Source: Sialis fuliginosa (Eukaryota > Arthropoda > Insecta > Megaloptera > Sialidae). From it: DNA of 64,000 bases. A model generated the notes under the pieces. It was not told the origin of the DNA, searched no databases, and worked only from the letters and a program-made list of their open reading frames with translations. This document shows positions 25,291-35,004 of the stretch, piece after piece (within the stretch, counting starts at the first letter, position 1; each line of letters starts with the position of its first letter). Where the stretch lies: contig OY540815.1 of NCBI GenBank assembly GCA_961205875.1, positions 20,955,638-21,019,637 on the forward strand, read 5' to 3'. Both the position numbers and the translations under genes were made by a program.

Positions 25291-25665
25291 CCCTTCGTTA
25301 GGCGCGCTTATTACTGAGGCTTGCGGCATACATGCGAAAACAATTATCAATAGGTCCTATAATAGCTATAATATCTAATCTATCCCTCCTTCCCTTATTT
25401 TGACATTTGCATAAATTAGATTTAGATTGAAATTATCAAAAAATAAAAAAATTATGAAAAAATATTCAGGTGCGTTTTAAGAAAAATTTCGAACTAAGAT
25501 TTTTTAGTAAAATTTGTATAAAATTTAAATGGTTAACTATGCCAGGCAATTTATCTGAACACTATCGGTTTTGGTGAATTTAGCACGAGGAAGCACTGTG
25601 CATTTACTTGGCAGATGTTTTTATATGAGTGGTTTACGCATGTATGCCGCGCGCCTAACGGAGGG
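25291..25665 (+). mobile_element. piggyBac-type MITE with TTAA duplication
   Basis: CCCTTCGTTAGGCGCGC at the left is inverted as GCGCGCCTAACGGAGGG at the right (16 of 17). TTAA flanks both ends (25287..25290 and 25666..25669). An inner inverted pair is gcggcatacatgcg and cgcatgtatgccgc. TTAA plus CCC-type termini is the piggyBac signature. Pieces with the same internal words ('gcacgaggaagcac' and a 'gacgcacctga' type phrase) occur at about 58140..58310 and 58578..58680. Confidence 0.85.
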
Positions 25666-25718
25666 TTAAAATAATAATATTAATTTTTGAAAAGTAAGTT
25701 TTATTTAAAAGTTTTATA

Positions 25719-25814
25719 CCACTTCGACCTTGTAAACCTATTGCGTTTTGACACAGCTAACATGCCACTTGTATTGAATCACATACATATAATAGATTTT
25801 CAAGGTCGAAGTGG
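25719..25814. repeat. Short hairpin
   Basis: ccacttcgaccttg (25719..25732) and caaggtcgaagtgg (25801..25814) are perfect inverted repeats around a 68-bp spacer. Confidence 0.6.
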
Positions 25815-27298
25815 TGACGGACACCGTTTCTGTAAAGTGCCAATGCTTTAAACGTGCTCACACTCACGTCGGGTCACGCAACCAGCTGTTATATAAAAAA
25901 ATACAATAAATAAGTTTCGATACGATCCTGAACGAGGCGATAATGTTTGAGAACTTAGTGTATTTAATCACAACTGAGTTATCGCATTTTCCTTTTACAG
26001 GGTGTTTTCTGTTTTGTAGTAAATGCATGTGTGATAGAGAGAGATAGAGGGGCATATAGAACAGTGGCGTTACATGTCTAGTACTGAATTAATAATATTA
26101 ATGCAATAATTATAATCAATACGAATTTTATAGTATTGTTTATGTCTCATAGATACACGTTTCAAGTTTGCTTCAGATGAATGAATTTTTGATTCAAGAT
26201 CCCTAGAATCCGAAAAATAAGTTTTTAAAAATCTCTCTCTTATTTTTTAAAAATACTCGATTTGTTCAATAAAAAACATAAAAAAATCCGACAAAAAAAA
26301 CACTGAAAAGTGTACTTAATAATTTTACAGTTTTTGAAGACGATTTTCTTCTTTTTTTTATTAAATTGTTTTTATCGACTTGGTACTAACTTTGAAAAAT
26401 GTTGAATTTAATTATTAGGTATACTTTTCAGTATTTTTAGGATTTTTTACGTCGGTTTTATTTATTTTTTTTATTTTTTTATTTTTCCCTTTTGAGTGAT
26501 GTATCTTCGAAATCCATGGTAAGATTCTGATAAAATTTATACAGGACGACCTCTGGAGCGTACTCTTTCAAAATCGGTACTTGTTTATCGAAGTGATGCC
26601 TGAACATACATAAAAAATATATTTTTTGAAATCGGTTAAAAATAAAGAACCATTCATATGTCTACATATCATATCGGATTTTATAATTTTAATACTGTTA
26701 ATATTAAACTACATTTGATAACAGAGTTAGCTAAAGTATCAATAACAAACGCGTAGGTATTTTAGCGGAAAAAAAGCCCAAAATTAAACTCTAAATAAAA
26801 TACTCTACCTATATAAAGATTCTACCTAGCAATATATAGTATACATTATTTCACATTACATACTACGTTGTAATGTTTTAATATAGATTCAGTGATGCTT
26901 TGGGCGTTTATATTGCATGTTATTGTTAGCGATGTTTAATTATGCCGGAAATTGTATAATTGATTTCAAAATACTACATGAACTTCAATGAATATGCACA
27001 TTGCACATGCATGTGTGTGTGTGTTTGTACATTATGCTACCAAACGGAACCCAAGACCAAGTTTACTTAGAATACGAATATATAATTGTATACAGTCAGT
27101 GGCGTCGTTAAAGCGGATGAATCTCCCTGGGAGACACCGTCGAAGGTGTGATACCCATTAATTTTCTTTTGTTGGTTATTTTAAACTTTCAGGGGCTAGT
27201 ATGTTTAAAATAATATAGTCCACCGATAGTTTTTTTGTTGTTGTTGAAAGTCGACAGGGATTACACCCTTAGATAGAGGTTACAGTCAGTCTGGCATC
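25815..27298. other. Noncoding, nothing recognised
   Basis: About 26480..26650 has retroelement-like phrases ('tcgaaatccatggtaag', 'tactctttcaaaatcggtac') but no coding. No gene. Confidence 0.4.
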
Positions 27299-27306
27299 AG
27301 TTAAGG

Positions 27307-27592
27307 CAGGAGTCACCAAACTTTTCGAGAAACGGGCCGGATCGAATTTTTTATAAACATGAGGGACCGGACGAAAAATATTCTTGTTTTTTTTTTTAGA
27401 CAAATGGAGTTTATATCGGAATTTATAATGAAAATATTTATTAAAATGTACATTAAATGTGTACACACAATCATTAAATTGTATAAAATTAATATTTCTC
27501 ATTATAAAATATTTATATATAAAAATCGGGGGCCGGATGAAAATCTTTGGAGGGCCGGATCCGGCTTGCGGGTCGTAGTTTGGTAACCTCTG
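27307..27592 (+). mobile_element. hAT-type MITE with perfect 8-bp duplication
   Basis: Starts CAGGAGTCACCAAACTT and ends TAGTTTGGTAACCTCTG. AGTTAAGG is repeated exactly at 27299..27306 and 27593..27600. The subterminal 'aaacgggccgga' and 'gggccggatccggc' are the GGCC-rich words common in hAT MITEs of animals. The two antiparallel open frames over it are incidental. Confidence 0.9.
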
Positions 27593-27600
27593 AGTTAAGG

Positions 27601-28883
27601 TATACGTACTCCACTTTACAGACCACTGCGATAGAGTCATAAGTCATAGAGTGATAAAGGGCAAACAAATAATTTCATTTGAAAATCTCAAAATTTCATA
27701 TATTTTTTTAACTTACGGCCAGGGGATTTTCTCTTGTTAATAATATTGTCTTATCGTGAAAAAAGATAGCCGTCTTTAAAATTAGCTGTTTATGAATTGG
27801 ATCACAAATAAACTGACAGCGTGGAAACGTTGTTTTAAGATTTTAATAAAAAAATATATCAAGGTAGAAAAAATTGCACGTTATAAATTTCCGGATAAAT
27901 CTAGATTTTCATTTTTCAAGTTTTCATCTGAAAATATTTCTCTAGAGTAAATTCTATAATACGTGAAACCACATTGTAAGTATCTTACATTCCTGTGTCA
28001 TGAAAACTGTTGTAATTTTTTACTTTATTTTTATACTTATTTAGATATGTAATCACAAAAAAATAAAATACAATTTAGGAAGATTACTTTTATATTTTAT
28101 ATATTTTTTATTTTATATATTTCAGACAAAAAAATGTCAAGTGCGAGTTGAGCTTTGCGTAGTAGTGTCCCGTACCGTACGACGGCCCTTAAAAATATAT
28201 AAATGCTGTGAGTGCTGATAATATTATTTTGGTCTCGTATTCCGTATTTTTTCAGATTTTTCCACTCTTACAAAATTTTTGGTAACCCATTTACCACATT
28301 TAAAAAACGTCAAAAACTTTTAATAAATAACAAATCTTGAACTGGAACGAACGGTTTAGAAGTTAGAAGGACAGACAGATTCAGTGTTGATTCCATAAAT
28401 GTTTTCTGATTAAAATAACGATAGTTGTCAACAAATCAGTAATCTCTATGAGGAAAATATCGAAAAATGTTTCAGAACAAACGTCAGAATACGTAGAAGA
28501 CAAACACAGAACATCTAATATCGCAATCTTCATTTCTACCTTGTCAATCAATCATTCATCGAAATAGATCAATTTTATATGAGAGAAAAAGCATTGAGGT
28601 CGTAATAGGAGACAGTCACGGAAAGGAAGAAAATGTGATAGTGGTTTGTGATGAATCTAGGCTCCTAATAACCTGTGAAAAAAAAGGAAACATTATTTTA
28701 AGCATTCTGGTACATTGTTATTCACATATATTATGTAGGCAGTAGCGTACCGCGGTAAGGGGGCAAGGGGGGGCGTCCGCTTTTTAAAAAAAACAGGTAA
28801 AAACTACAAACTTTACAACTTTAGTTCAAGCTTTTACTTTTTTAAATAAATTCTTATATATTTATATAGTAACTAAATGATTC
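27601..28883. other. Noncoding, one repeat end
   Basis: About 28740..28790 (cagtagcgtaccgcggtaag, then a G-rich run) looks like a transposon end. A partly matching inverse, cttcgccactg, is at about 29783. If paired they would enclose the palindrome below, but no target duplication is visible. Confidence 0.35.
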
Positions 28884-29627
28884 TACGTCTTATTTTCTTG
28901 TATTTTAGTCGATATTTGTATGACGAGTTGAAGTTCACTGCAGCAAATTTCACTAAAAAATTTAGAATTTTTGATTTTGTTAAAAGTATGTTTATTGTAT
29001 AGAAACTGACGTGAAAAGTTGTTTGTTTCAAACCGCAGGTCTGTATCTCAAACCGTTCTCGAGATATAGTCTCTCAAAGTTTTAGTTTTTTCAAATTTTT
29101 TGAGAAAAAAGCCCATAACTTTTGAACGTGTGGTCGGAATTGATTTTAGTTGACGGATTTGAAATCAGCGTGTCAGAATCTATATAATGACATGTATAAT
29201 ACTTTAAAATTCGACAAAAAAAATTTGGTCAAAAATCGACATTTTTTTAAGGTATACCCCTTTGAATTTTTTCGATCTTTCGCGAAAAATTTTTTCTCGA
29301 GTTTTAAGGTATTATACATGTCATTATATAGATTTTGACACGCTGATTCCAAATCCGTCAACTAAAATCAATTCCGACCACACGTTCAAAAGTTATGGCC
29401 TTTTTTCTCCAAAAATTTGAAAAAACTAAAACTTTGAGAGGCTATATCTCGAGAACGGTTTGAGATACAGACCTGCGGTTTGAACCAAACAACTTTTCAC
29501 GTCATTTTCTATACAAAAAACATACTTTTAACGAAATCAAAAATTCTAAATTTTTTAGTGAAATTTCCTGCAGTGAACTTCAACTCGTCATACAAATATC
29601 GACTAAAATACAAGAAAATAAGACGTA
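28884..29627. repeat. 744-bp long palindrome (arms ~330 bp)
   Basis: The left arm begins tacgtcttattttcttgtat and the right arm ends with its inverse atacaagaaaataagacgta. The arms run inward to about 29214 and from about 29300, with only scattered mismatches (for example gtctctcaaag against gaggctat) and a central spacer of about 85 bp. Because of the symmetry, near-identical short ORFs appear on both strands; neither is credible as a gene. It could be a foldback transposon or the source of a hairpin RNA. Confidence 0.85.
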
Positions 29628-29849
29628 AAGGTATTAAAGTGTTATAATTGAACGTGTAAATTAATATTAAATGTTATTTGAATGTACATACATATATGAA
29701 TATTCTAAAAATATTTTCAAACTATTTATTAACTGAAAACACAGATTTGTATTAATTTACCCATAAAGAAAGGGAAGCACTGCTTCGCCACTGATTTAAA
29801 AATATCCAAGACTGGTGCCAGTACCTTATAAGTGTAGATCGGATAAGGC
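29628..29849. other. Noncoding with a MITE-A end fragment
   Basis: Contains a terminal scrap of MITE-A at about 29803..29826 (actggtgccagtacct followed by TA). Confidence 0.5.
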
Positions 29850-30065
29850 TAGTGTGAAAGTTGCGGAAGGGAAGGGGGAGGGGGGGGATAGGACTGCAAG
29901 AGGGTAGAAAACATCACAACCCGAATCACAATAAATCGCGACAACGTATATATCATCGTCAGGTTTTGTGCTGAAAAAATCGGGTAATCATTTTCACAAT
30001 GGAACACAATATTCCGAGCATTCCCTTCCGCCGGCCCGGCGATGTTATTGCCGTCGCTCATCTCT
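29850..30065. other. Mixed GC-rich single-copy block
   Basis: G-rich (gaagggaagggggagggg), followed by sequence of higher complexity ('tccgagcattcccttccgcc', 'ggcccggcgatgttattgcc') than its surroundings. It is not shared with any repeat in the window. It might be a conserved regulatory segment or degraded coding DNA; I cannot decide. Confidence 0.3.
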
Positions 30066-30250
30066 ACAGGGACGTATCCAGGGATTTTTCAAATTACATC
30101 TGTTACTCATATTGTGTTTAAATTTAATTATTACCTATTAGTTTTAGTTACCTATTAGTTTTAGTTACCTATTTTTGTTAAGTATTAACGAACGTACGAT
30201 ATTTCCTAATCGTTAATCTAATTCTAAACTTCAATTTCTAAAGTATAGTA

Positions 30251-31006
30251 AGGTAGCGGTACCAGTCTTAGATATGACCCCAGTATTGGCTATTTTGTAA
30301 TTAAATGTACTGAATTAGAAATATGTGTTGATATTTGATCACTACCATTTCTGAATATTGATATATTTAATATTAATACATTTAACTGTCTTACAGCGTG
30401 ATTTGATGACAATCGGTCAATAGGTGTCAAAATGGTGGACATTTAAACTAATTATTAGTATAATTTATTTATTAATATTATAGTAACTGCTTTACATTGT
30501 TTCAAATTTGACGATTCTGTCTTTTATATCTTTTGTGTCGTAGTACAAATCATTTTGTAATCATTAGCAAGTGTCCATCACTGCGTTTTCATTACTGGTT
30601 TTACCTTTACCATTACTGGAGAAAAAACATGAACAAAATAAAAGGCTATAATTTAAAAAACAAACTATATAAAAGAGTTACTTGTTTTATTAGTAACACA
30701 AGTTCATGAGAATTACAAAAAACAAGCCCATTAATCCAAAAAAACGAAAACTTGCTCTTATAGCGGCCATAACTGGTGCAGGGTGTCCACTTACTGGAAG
30801 GTCAGGGAAGCCTAAAGTGGTCAGTGAAGAAGAAAAAACTCTATAAATTTAAGTTAACGAGCAAAAAAAAGGTCTTCAAATATTTTTGCACATTCTGGGG
30901 CCCCTCGATCACTTCTTGCTCCCGAGTTTCTTTGAATCTGTAGTCAGGGAATATTCAGGGAATTTTATTTTCAAAAAACAGTGGACACCCTGTGGTGCCT
31001 TCACCT
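30251..31006 (-). mobile_element. MITE-A, copy 6, interrupted by MITE-K
   Basis: The left end aggtagcggtaccagtc is preceded by TA. The body is collinear with the family. The right terminus is split: 'ataactggtg' lies before the inserted MITE-K and 'tggtgccttcacct' plus TA (31007..31008) after it. The normal terminus would read actggtgccagtacct, so the insertion point is inside the last 16 bp. Confidence 0.85.
30779..30992 (+). mobile_element. MITE-K, copy 2, nested, TSD TGGTG
   Basis: The CAGGGTGTCCACT and AGTGGACACCCTG ends are perfect 13-bp inverted repeats. The host sequence TGGTG is duplicated at 30774..30778 and 30993..30997. This proves a 5-bp duplication and that K moved after A had inserted. 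Confidence 0.92.
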
Positions 31007-31089
31007 TATCTTATTTCTCGTTTATTTCAGCTATATAATTTTATATTTGCAAGCATCTGGCATGCTCACGGACGTTGTAATTCACACAC

Positions 31090-31425
31090 ATGATATTCCA
31101 GTCCTGCAAACACCCCGTGTCTGCACCCCCCCCCCCCCCCCACGCACCCCTATCTTTCTCCCGCTCCGTCATAGCGACCCGCGTGTGTCTATATACTTTG
31201 AAAACCAAACCGCGACTCCCGTGGGACGGAGAGACGCGAATATATGTGTGTGTGTATGTGTGTGTTGGCGGGCGTGTTTGGGTGGCTTGTGCGGGGTGGC
31301 GGTGGCGGCGCGCAGCTCCGGTCGCGGAGTCACAACTCACAGCGGCGTACATCATAACGTCTGATAGATATACACCACTACGGGTGTGTATATGTGAGTG
31401 TGTGTCGTATGTGATGCGGACATGA
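31090..31425. promoter_or_regulatory. GC-rich, CpG-containing island (candidate promoter or enhancer)
   Basis: This is the most GC-rich non-repeat stretch seen here: a C-run at about 31128..31141, 'cgggcgtgtttgggtggc', 'ggcggtggcggcgcgcagct' and 'ccggtcgcggagtcacaac', with GT microsatellites inside and after it. It sits on the left side of groucho and could be a promoter or regulatory island, possibly of groucho. No start codon with a groucho N-terminus and no convincing exon was found, so the role is inferred from composition only. Confidence 0.3.
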
Positions 31426-31458
31426 TTGTCGTAGGTGTGGTTGAAAAGTCTGTATACA

Positions 31459-32214
31459 TTAAGGGCGGGGTAAGGTTTTAAAAAATTTTAATTTTGAATT
31501 TTTTTAAATTTTTTTAACTGAATGCATAATATTTCAAGAATATTGTGTCTAAATTTCAAGTCGATTGGAGCAAAATTGACGAAGTTATGAGTATTTTTAT
31601 ATCTGGCGGATTTTTATACCTACCCGAGCGCGCTATTGTTTTTTTTAGTGTTCAAAACTTTAATTCGTTTTCCCCACAACTCACTTTTTCAAAGTCGGTG
31701 CCCCTCATAACGTCAAAACTACTGCACCGATCCTTTTTGAAATTTGAACACTATTTCTGTACATAATTTACGAGGTAACGCCGGAGAGTTTTTTTCAAAT
31801 TTGTTAATAATTTTTATTTTACAATAACAAATTAGCCGATTTTTTCGCAAAAAATCGCGTTTTTCGCTTCAAAGTGTTCCAAAAAAGTGAAAAAATTAAA
31901 TTTCGAAAAACCCTCTCAGCGTTACCTGGGGAAAACTATTATCTAACGAATGAACCATGATTTTTTGATTTCGGATGATCCAGCACAAAGTTATGAGGGG
32001 CACCGTAATTCTACTTTTTTCCGAGAGACATCCGAATAATTGCTGTCATTGCCGTATTTTTTAATATTTCTTCGTGAAAATTTTATACAACATTCTTCGA
32101 ATGTCATTCTTTAATGTACCATTGGTTTTAATAAAGAGATTTTAACTGTGTCGTCACAAAAAATTCACAAAAACATGCCTTTTTTTGTACGAATTAACCT
32201 TACCCCGCCCTTAA
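31459..32214 (+). mobile_element. Foldback DNA element, TTAAGGGCGGGG termini
   Basis: TTAAGGGCGGGGTAAGGTT at the left is the perfect inverse of AACCTTACCCCGCCCTTAA at the right. TTAA may be the target (piggyBac-like) or TA may be duplicated outside AGGGCGGGG. Internal phrases such as 'gcccctcataacgtcaaaac' and 'aagttatgaggggcaccg' are also inverted to one another, so the whole 756 bp can fold back. No protein-coding region recognised. Confidence 0.85.
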
Positions 32215-32465
32215 TTGTAGTTAAACACTACCCCATAGACATAGAGAATGGACCACGCATCTGACTCGAAAACAGAGTCTTGTCAAAAGAAAGAGATAGA
32301 AACAGGTTTGGAATATATTTGTCCTTTTTTTAAACAGGAGTGTAACTATTTCATTCTTGGCCCCGAACATTAAAAATATTCATAGATAAAGAGGTTAAAA
32401 AACAAAAAATAATGAATGTTATAAAACAATTTTATTAAAACAAAAAAATTATTGATTTCTAAATA
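32215..32465. other. Noncoding, nothing recognised
   Basis: No supportable feature. Confidence 0.4.
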
Positions 32466-32934
32466 CAGTGCAACCTAGATATAACAAAACTGAAGGGAAG
32501 TAGAAAATATTCGTTATACCAAGTAATTTGTTACAGTGAGGTTTGTTATATAAAGGTTAGGTTGGTCTACAATTCGTTATAACAAGGTAAGAATAGTCTA
32601 GTAGCGATGTCTATTTTTTTCGTTGTAGGATTCTCGTCTACATACTTAATGATTTCTCGTTTCTTTGCGACGGTTAAGGTTGTTTTTCAACCATTCCAAC
32701 TTTAAAACTGGTAACAGTGACAAACAGCAAAAAAACAATAATGATTGACTTACGAAAAATTTAACGTGTCTGAACCTGTCGAAAAATTCGTTATAAAGAG
32801 GTTGTTGACAAATGTATTCGTAATATAAAGGTATATTTTGCATTAGCTCTTATGGGCAGTTCTAGGGGATTTCGAAAAATTTGTTAAATCGAGGAAATCA
32901 TTATATTGAGGCTCGTTATATTAAAGTTACACTG
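32466..32934 (+). mobile_element. Mariner-type MITE with TA duplication
   Basis: CAGTGCAACCTAGATATAAC at the left and GTTATATTAAAGTTACACTG at the right are imperfect inverted repeats flanked by TA. The CAGTG(C/G)AACCT..ATATAAC opening is typical of Tc1/mariner-related elements of insects. Internal 'cgttataacaagg', 'cgttataaagagg' and 'ttgttatataaagg' words are repeated. Confidence 0.8.
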
Positions 32935-33800
32935 TAATATGTTTCGAATTTTTTGACCCAATTTTAATATATTGTTCTTCCTTTTTCGTAGCTTCGTAAT
33001 GTAACCTAATATCAAAAAAAATATTAAAAATTTTGTTAAGTAAATCTTCTATGTGCTGTTTGTAAGTGTAGCAATCCACCTCATCATTTTATAGCAAAGC
33101 AACCACATGGGAATTGATTTAAAATTATTTTTTATTAATATATATTTATTATTTATGTATTTTTGGTAGCAAAAATGTTATTTTCCCGGAATATCCGTTC
33201 ATAATTTTACAAATTTCTATCAGATCAATTGATGTTTTTTTTTAATTTCCTCGATGAAATATGAACCATTATAGTATGTTTATTGTTTATATTATTTACT
33301 TTTCTAATACATTTTTTTTTAAATCAGTAAAAATCCCGTTCAGTTCCGATTGGATCCAGAATTCCGGTACACCCTTAATACAACCAAAAATTATTTTAAT
33401 ACTGAATATATATTTCAACAAAAATACCTTACTCATGTATTTAAATATAGATATACATACATATAAATATATTTCAATATTGTATATACAAAATGAAGTA
33501 ACAAAAACTTTATGAGGTGAAATGAAGAGATTTAATGTAGAAGAATCTATATCCGAACTATTAAATATAGGAGAAAAAAAGTACATTAGAGAGAAACTGG
33601 GATAAAAGAAAACGAAAAAAAAGTTTATCACGTAAGTTCTAAAAGAAAGTAGACGATGAAGAAAAAAACTTGTTTTAAATTTCGTTTAAGTTGACGACTT
33701 CGTTTTGACACATCGGTAACAATATTTTTATAGATGATATATAAATTATGTTATTTGTTAACAGGAAATATATGTTACAAAATAATAAAAAAAATAATAA
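32935..33800. other. Noncoding, nothing recognised
   Basis: AT-rich. Two antiparallel open frames cover about 33260..33630 but are low-complexity and have no recognisable domain. Confidence 0.4.
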
Positions 33801-34363
33801 ATGGCTGATCGATTTCTAGTTGGAAAAAAAAATTCTAAATTTAAGTTTGCTAACCTAAAAATTTGCGGTATAAATATGGAAAAACGTGATTTAGGGTTTG
33901 AAGAGTAAAGCAAGTAAAAAAAGTAAAATAAATGAGATAGAAATTGTAATTTTTAGGTAAAAAACAAAACAATAGTATTCCACGCAAATTTAATGATTAA
34001 TATTCAAAAAATATTACTTTTTTTTACTATATTTCACAAACTAGATCAAATTGAAAGTTTTACCACATACAGAGGTGCAAATAAGAAATATACTATTAAA
34101 ATTTAGTGATTGACATTCGAAGGGAACATATTTAAATATGGCGCCAAAAAATATTCAAGTTGAAAATCTCGAAAAAAATATTTTTTAGTGTGTTCTATCG
34201 ATGTCTTCTCAAAAAAATTTCATAAAAAATATTGAATGTGACAGTCACAATAAAATAAAAACCGAAAAACACCTTTTTCCATATTTATTACACCGTAAAT
34301 TTTTAGGTTAGAAAGCTTAAATTTTCAGGAATTTTATTTTTCAACTAGAAATTGATCAACCAT
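33801..34363. mobile_element. Foldback element with ~90-bp inverted ends
   Basis: 'atggctgatcgatttctagt' at the left is inverted as 'actagaaattgatcaaccat' at the right. The pairing continues through 'ctaacctaaaaattt' against aaatttttaggttag and 'tataaatatggaaaa' against ttttccatatttat. No target duplication was assigned. Confidence 0.7.
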
Positions 34364-35004
34364 ATGGATTTAAAAATAACATACGTTTTATTTGTTCTCA
34401 ATATACATTTTAATGTTTTTATCATCTGTAGGACTTCTGGTTTAACTTGTAGTGGTTATTACTATTGATTGATTACATTTCTAATTAGTGTAGTTTGTGT
34501 TAGATAATCTAAAGAATTTCGTGTTCAGGCAATGCACGCTAGCGTGTTATACAATTACACTTTGAAAGAAAACATAAATACAAATAAGTTCTTGTGTTTT
34601 TTAGGCTAATGGTTAACAACGCCTCTTAATTATAGAGCAGGGTTCATTAACATTTTTGCTTAAAGAGTAATATTTAGAATTTTAAATGTGTAGTATGTAT
34701 AGTATCTTAAATAAGAAATGAATCAAACTTTTTTTTTTGAATTTTTCGTAACGTGAGTATTTTTCTTATCGTGAGTCAAATTGGCTGCCCGCGAGTAAAT
34801 GTTTGAGTCCATGAGTATATTTTGAAGGTAATTTCTTTTATAAACTAATTTAATCTATTTTTTTTTATATTATATAACTAATAATCGTTTAAATTTACTT
34901 TTTTGTATAAACAAATTTTGCTTTTAGTAGAAATTGAATTTTAATTGTTATTGATTTTTAATTTTTGTTATTGAAGTTTAATTGTTGTTATTGAATTTTA
35001 ATTG
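34364..35004. other. Noncoding, short tandem repeat next to the satellite
   Basis: 34935..35004 contains several imperfect copies of attgttgttattgaatttta. Otherwise nothing recognised. Confidence 0.5.

Noticed and set aside
27269..27640. 123-codon minus-strand ORF
   Set aside because: Lies over a hAT MITE with exact target duplication; low-complexity translation.
29150..29361. Two overlapping, nearly identical 62-codon ORFs on opposite strands
   Set aside because: They are mirror images created by the 744-bp palindrome and show no coding signature.
28740..29793. Larger transposon enclosing the palindrome, suggested by cagtagcgtacc and cttcgccactg
   Set aside because: The termini match over only a few bases and no target duplication was found.
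30981..31425. Three overlapping ORFs of 104..127 codons
   Set aside because: Created by C-runs and GT microsatellites in the GC-rich island; no domain.
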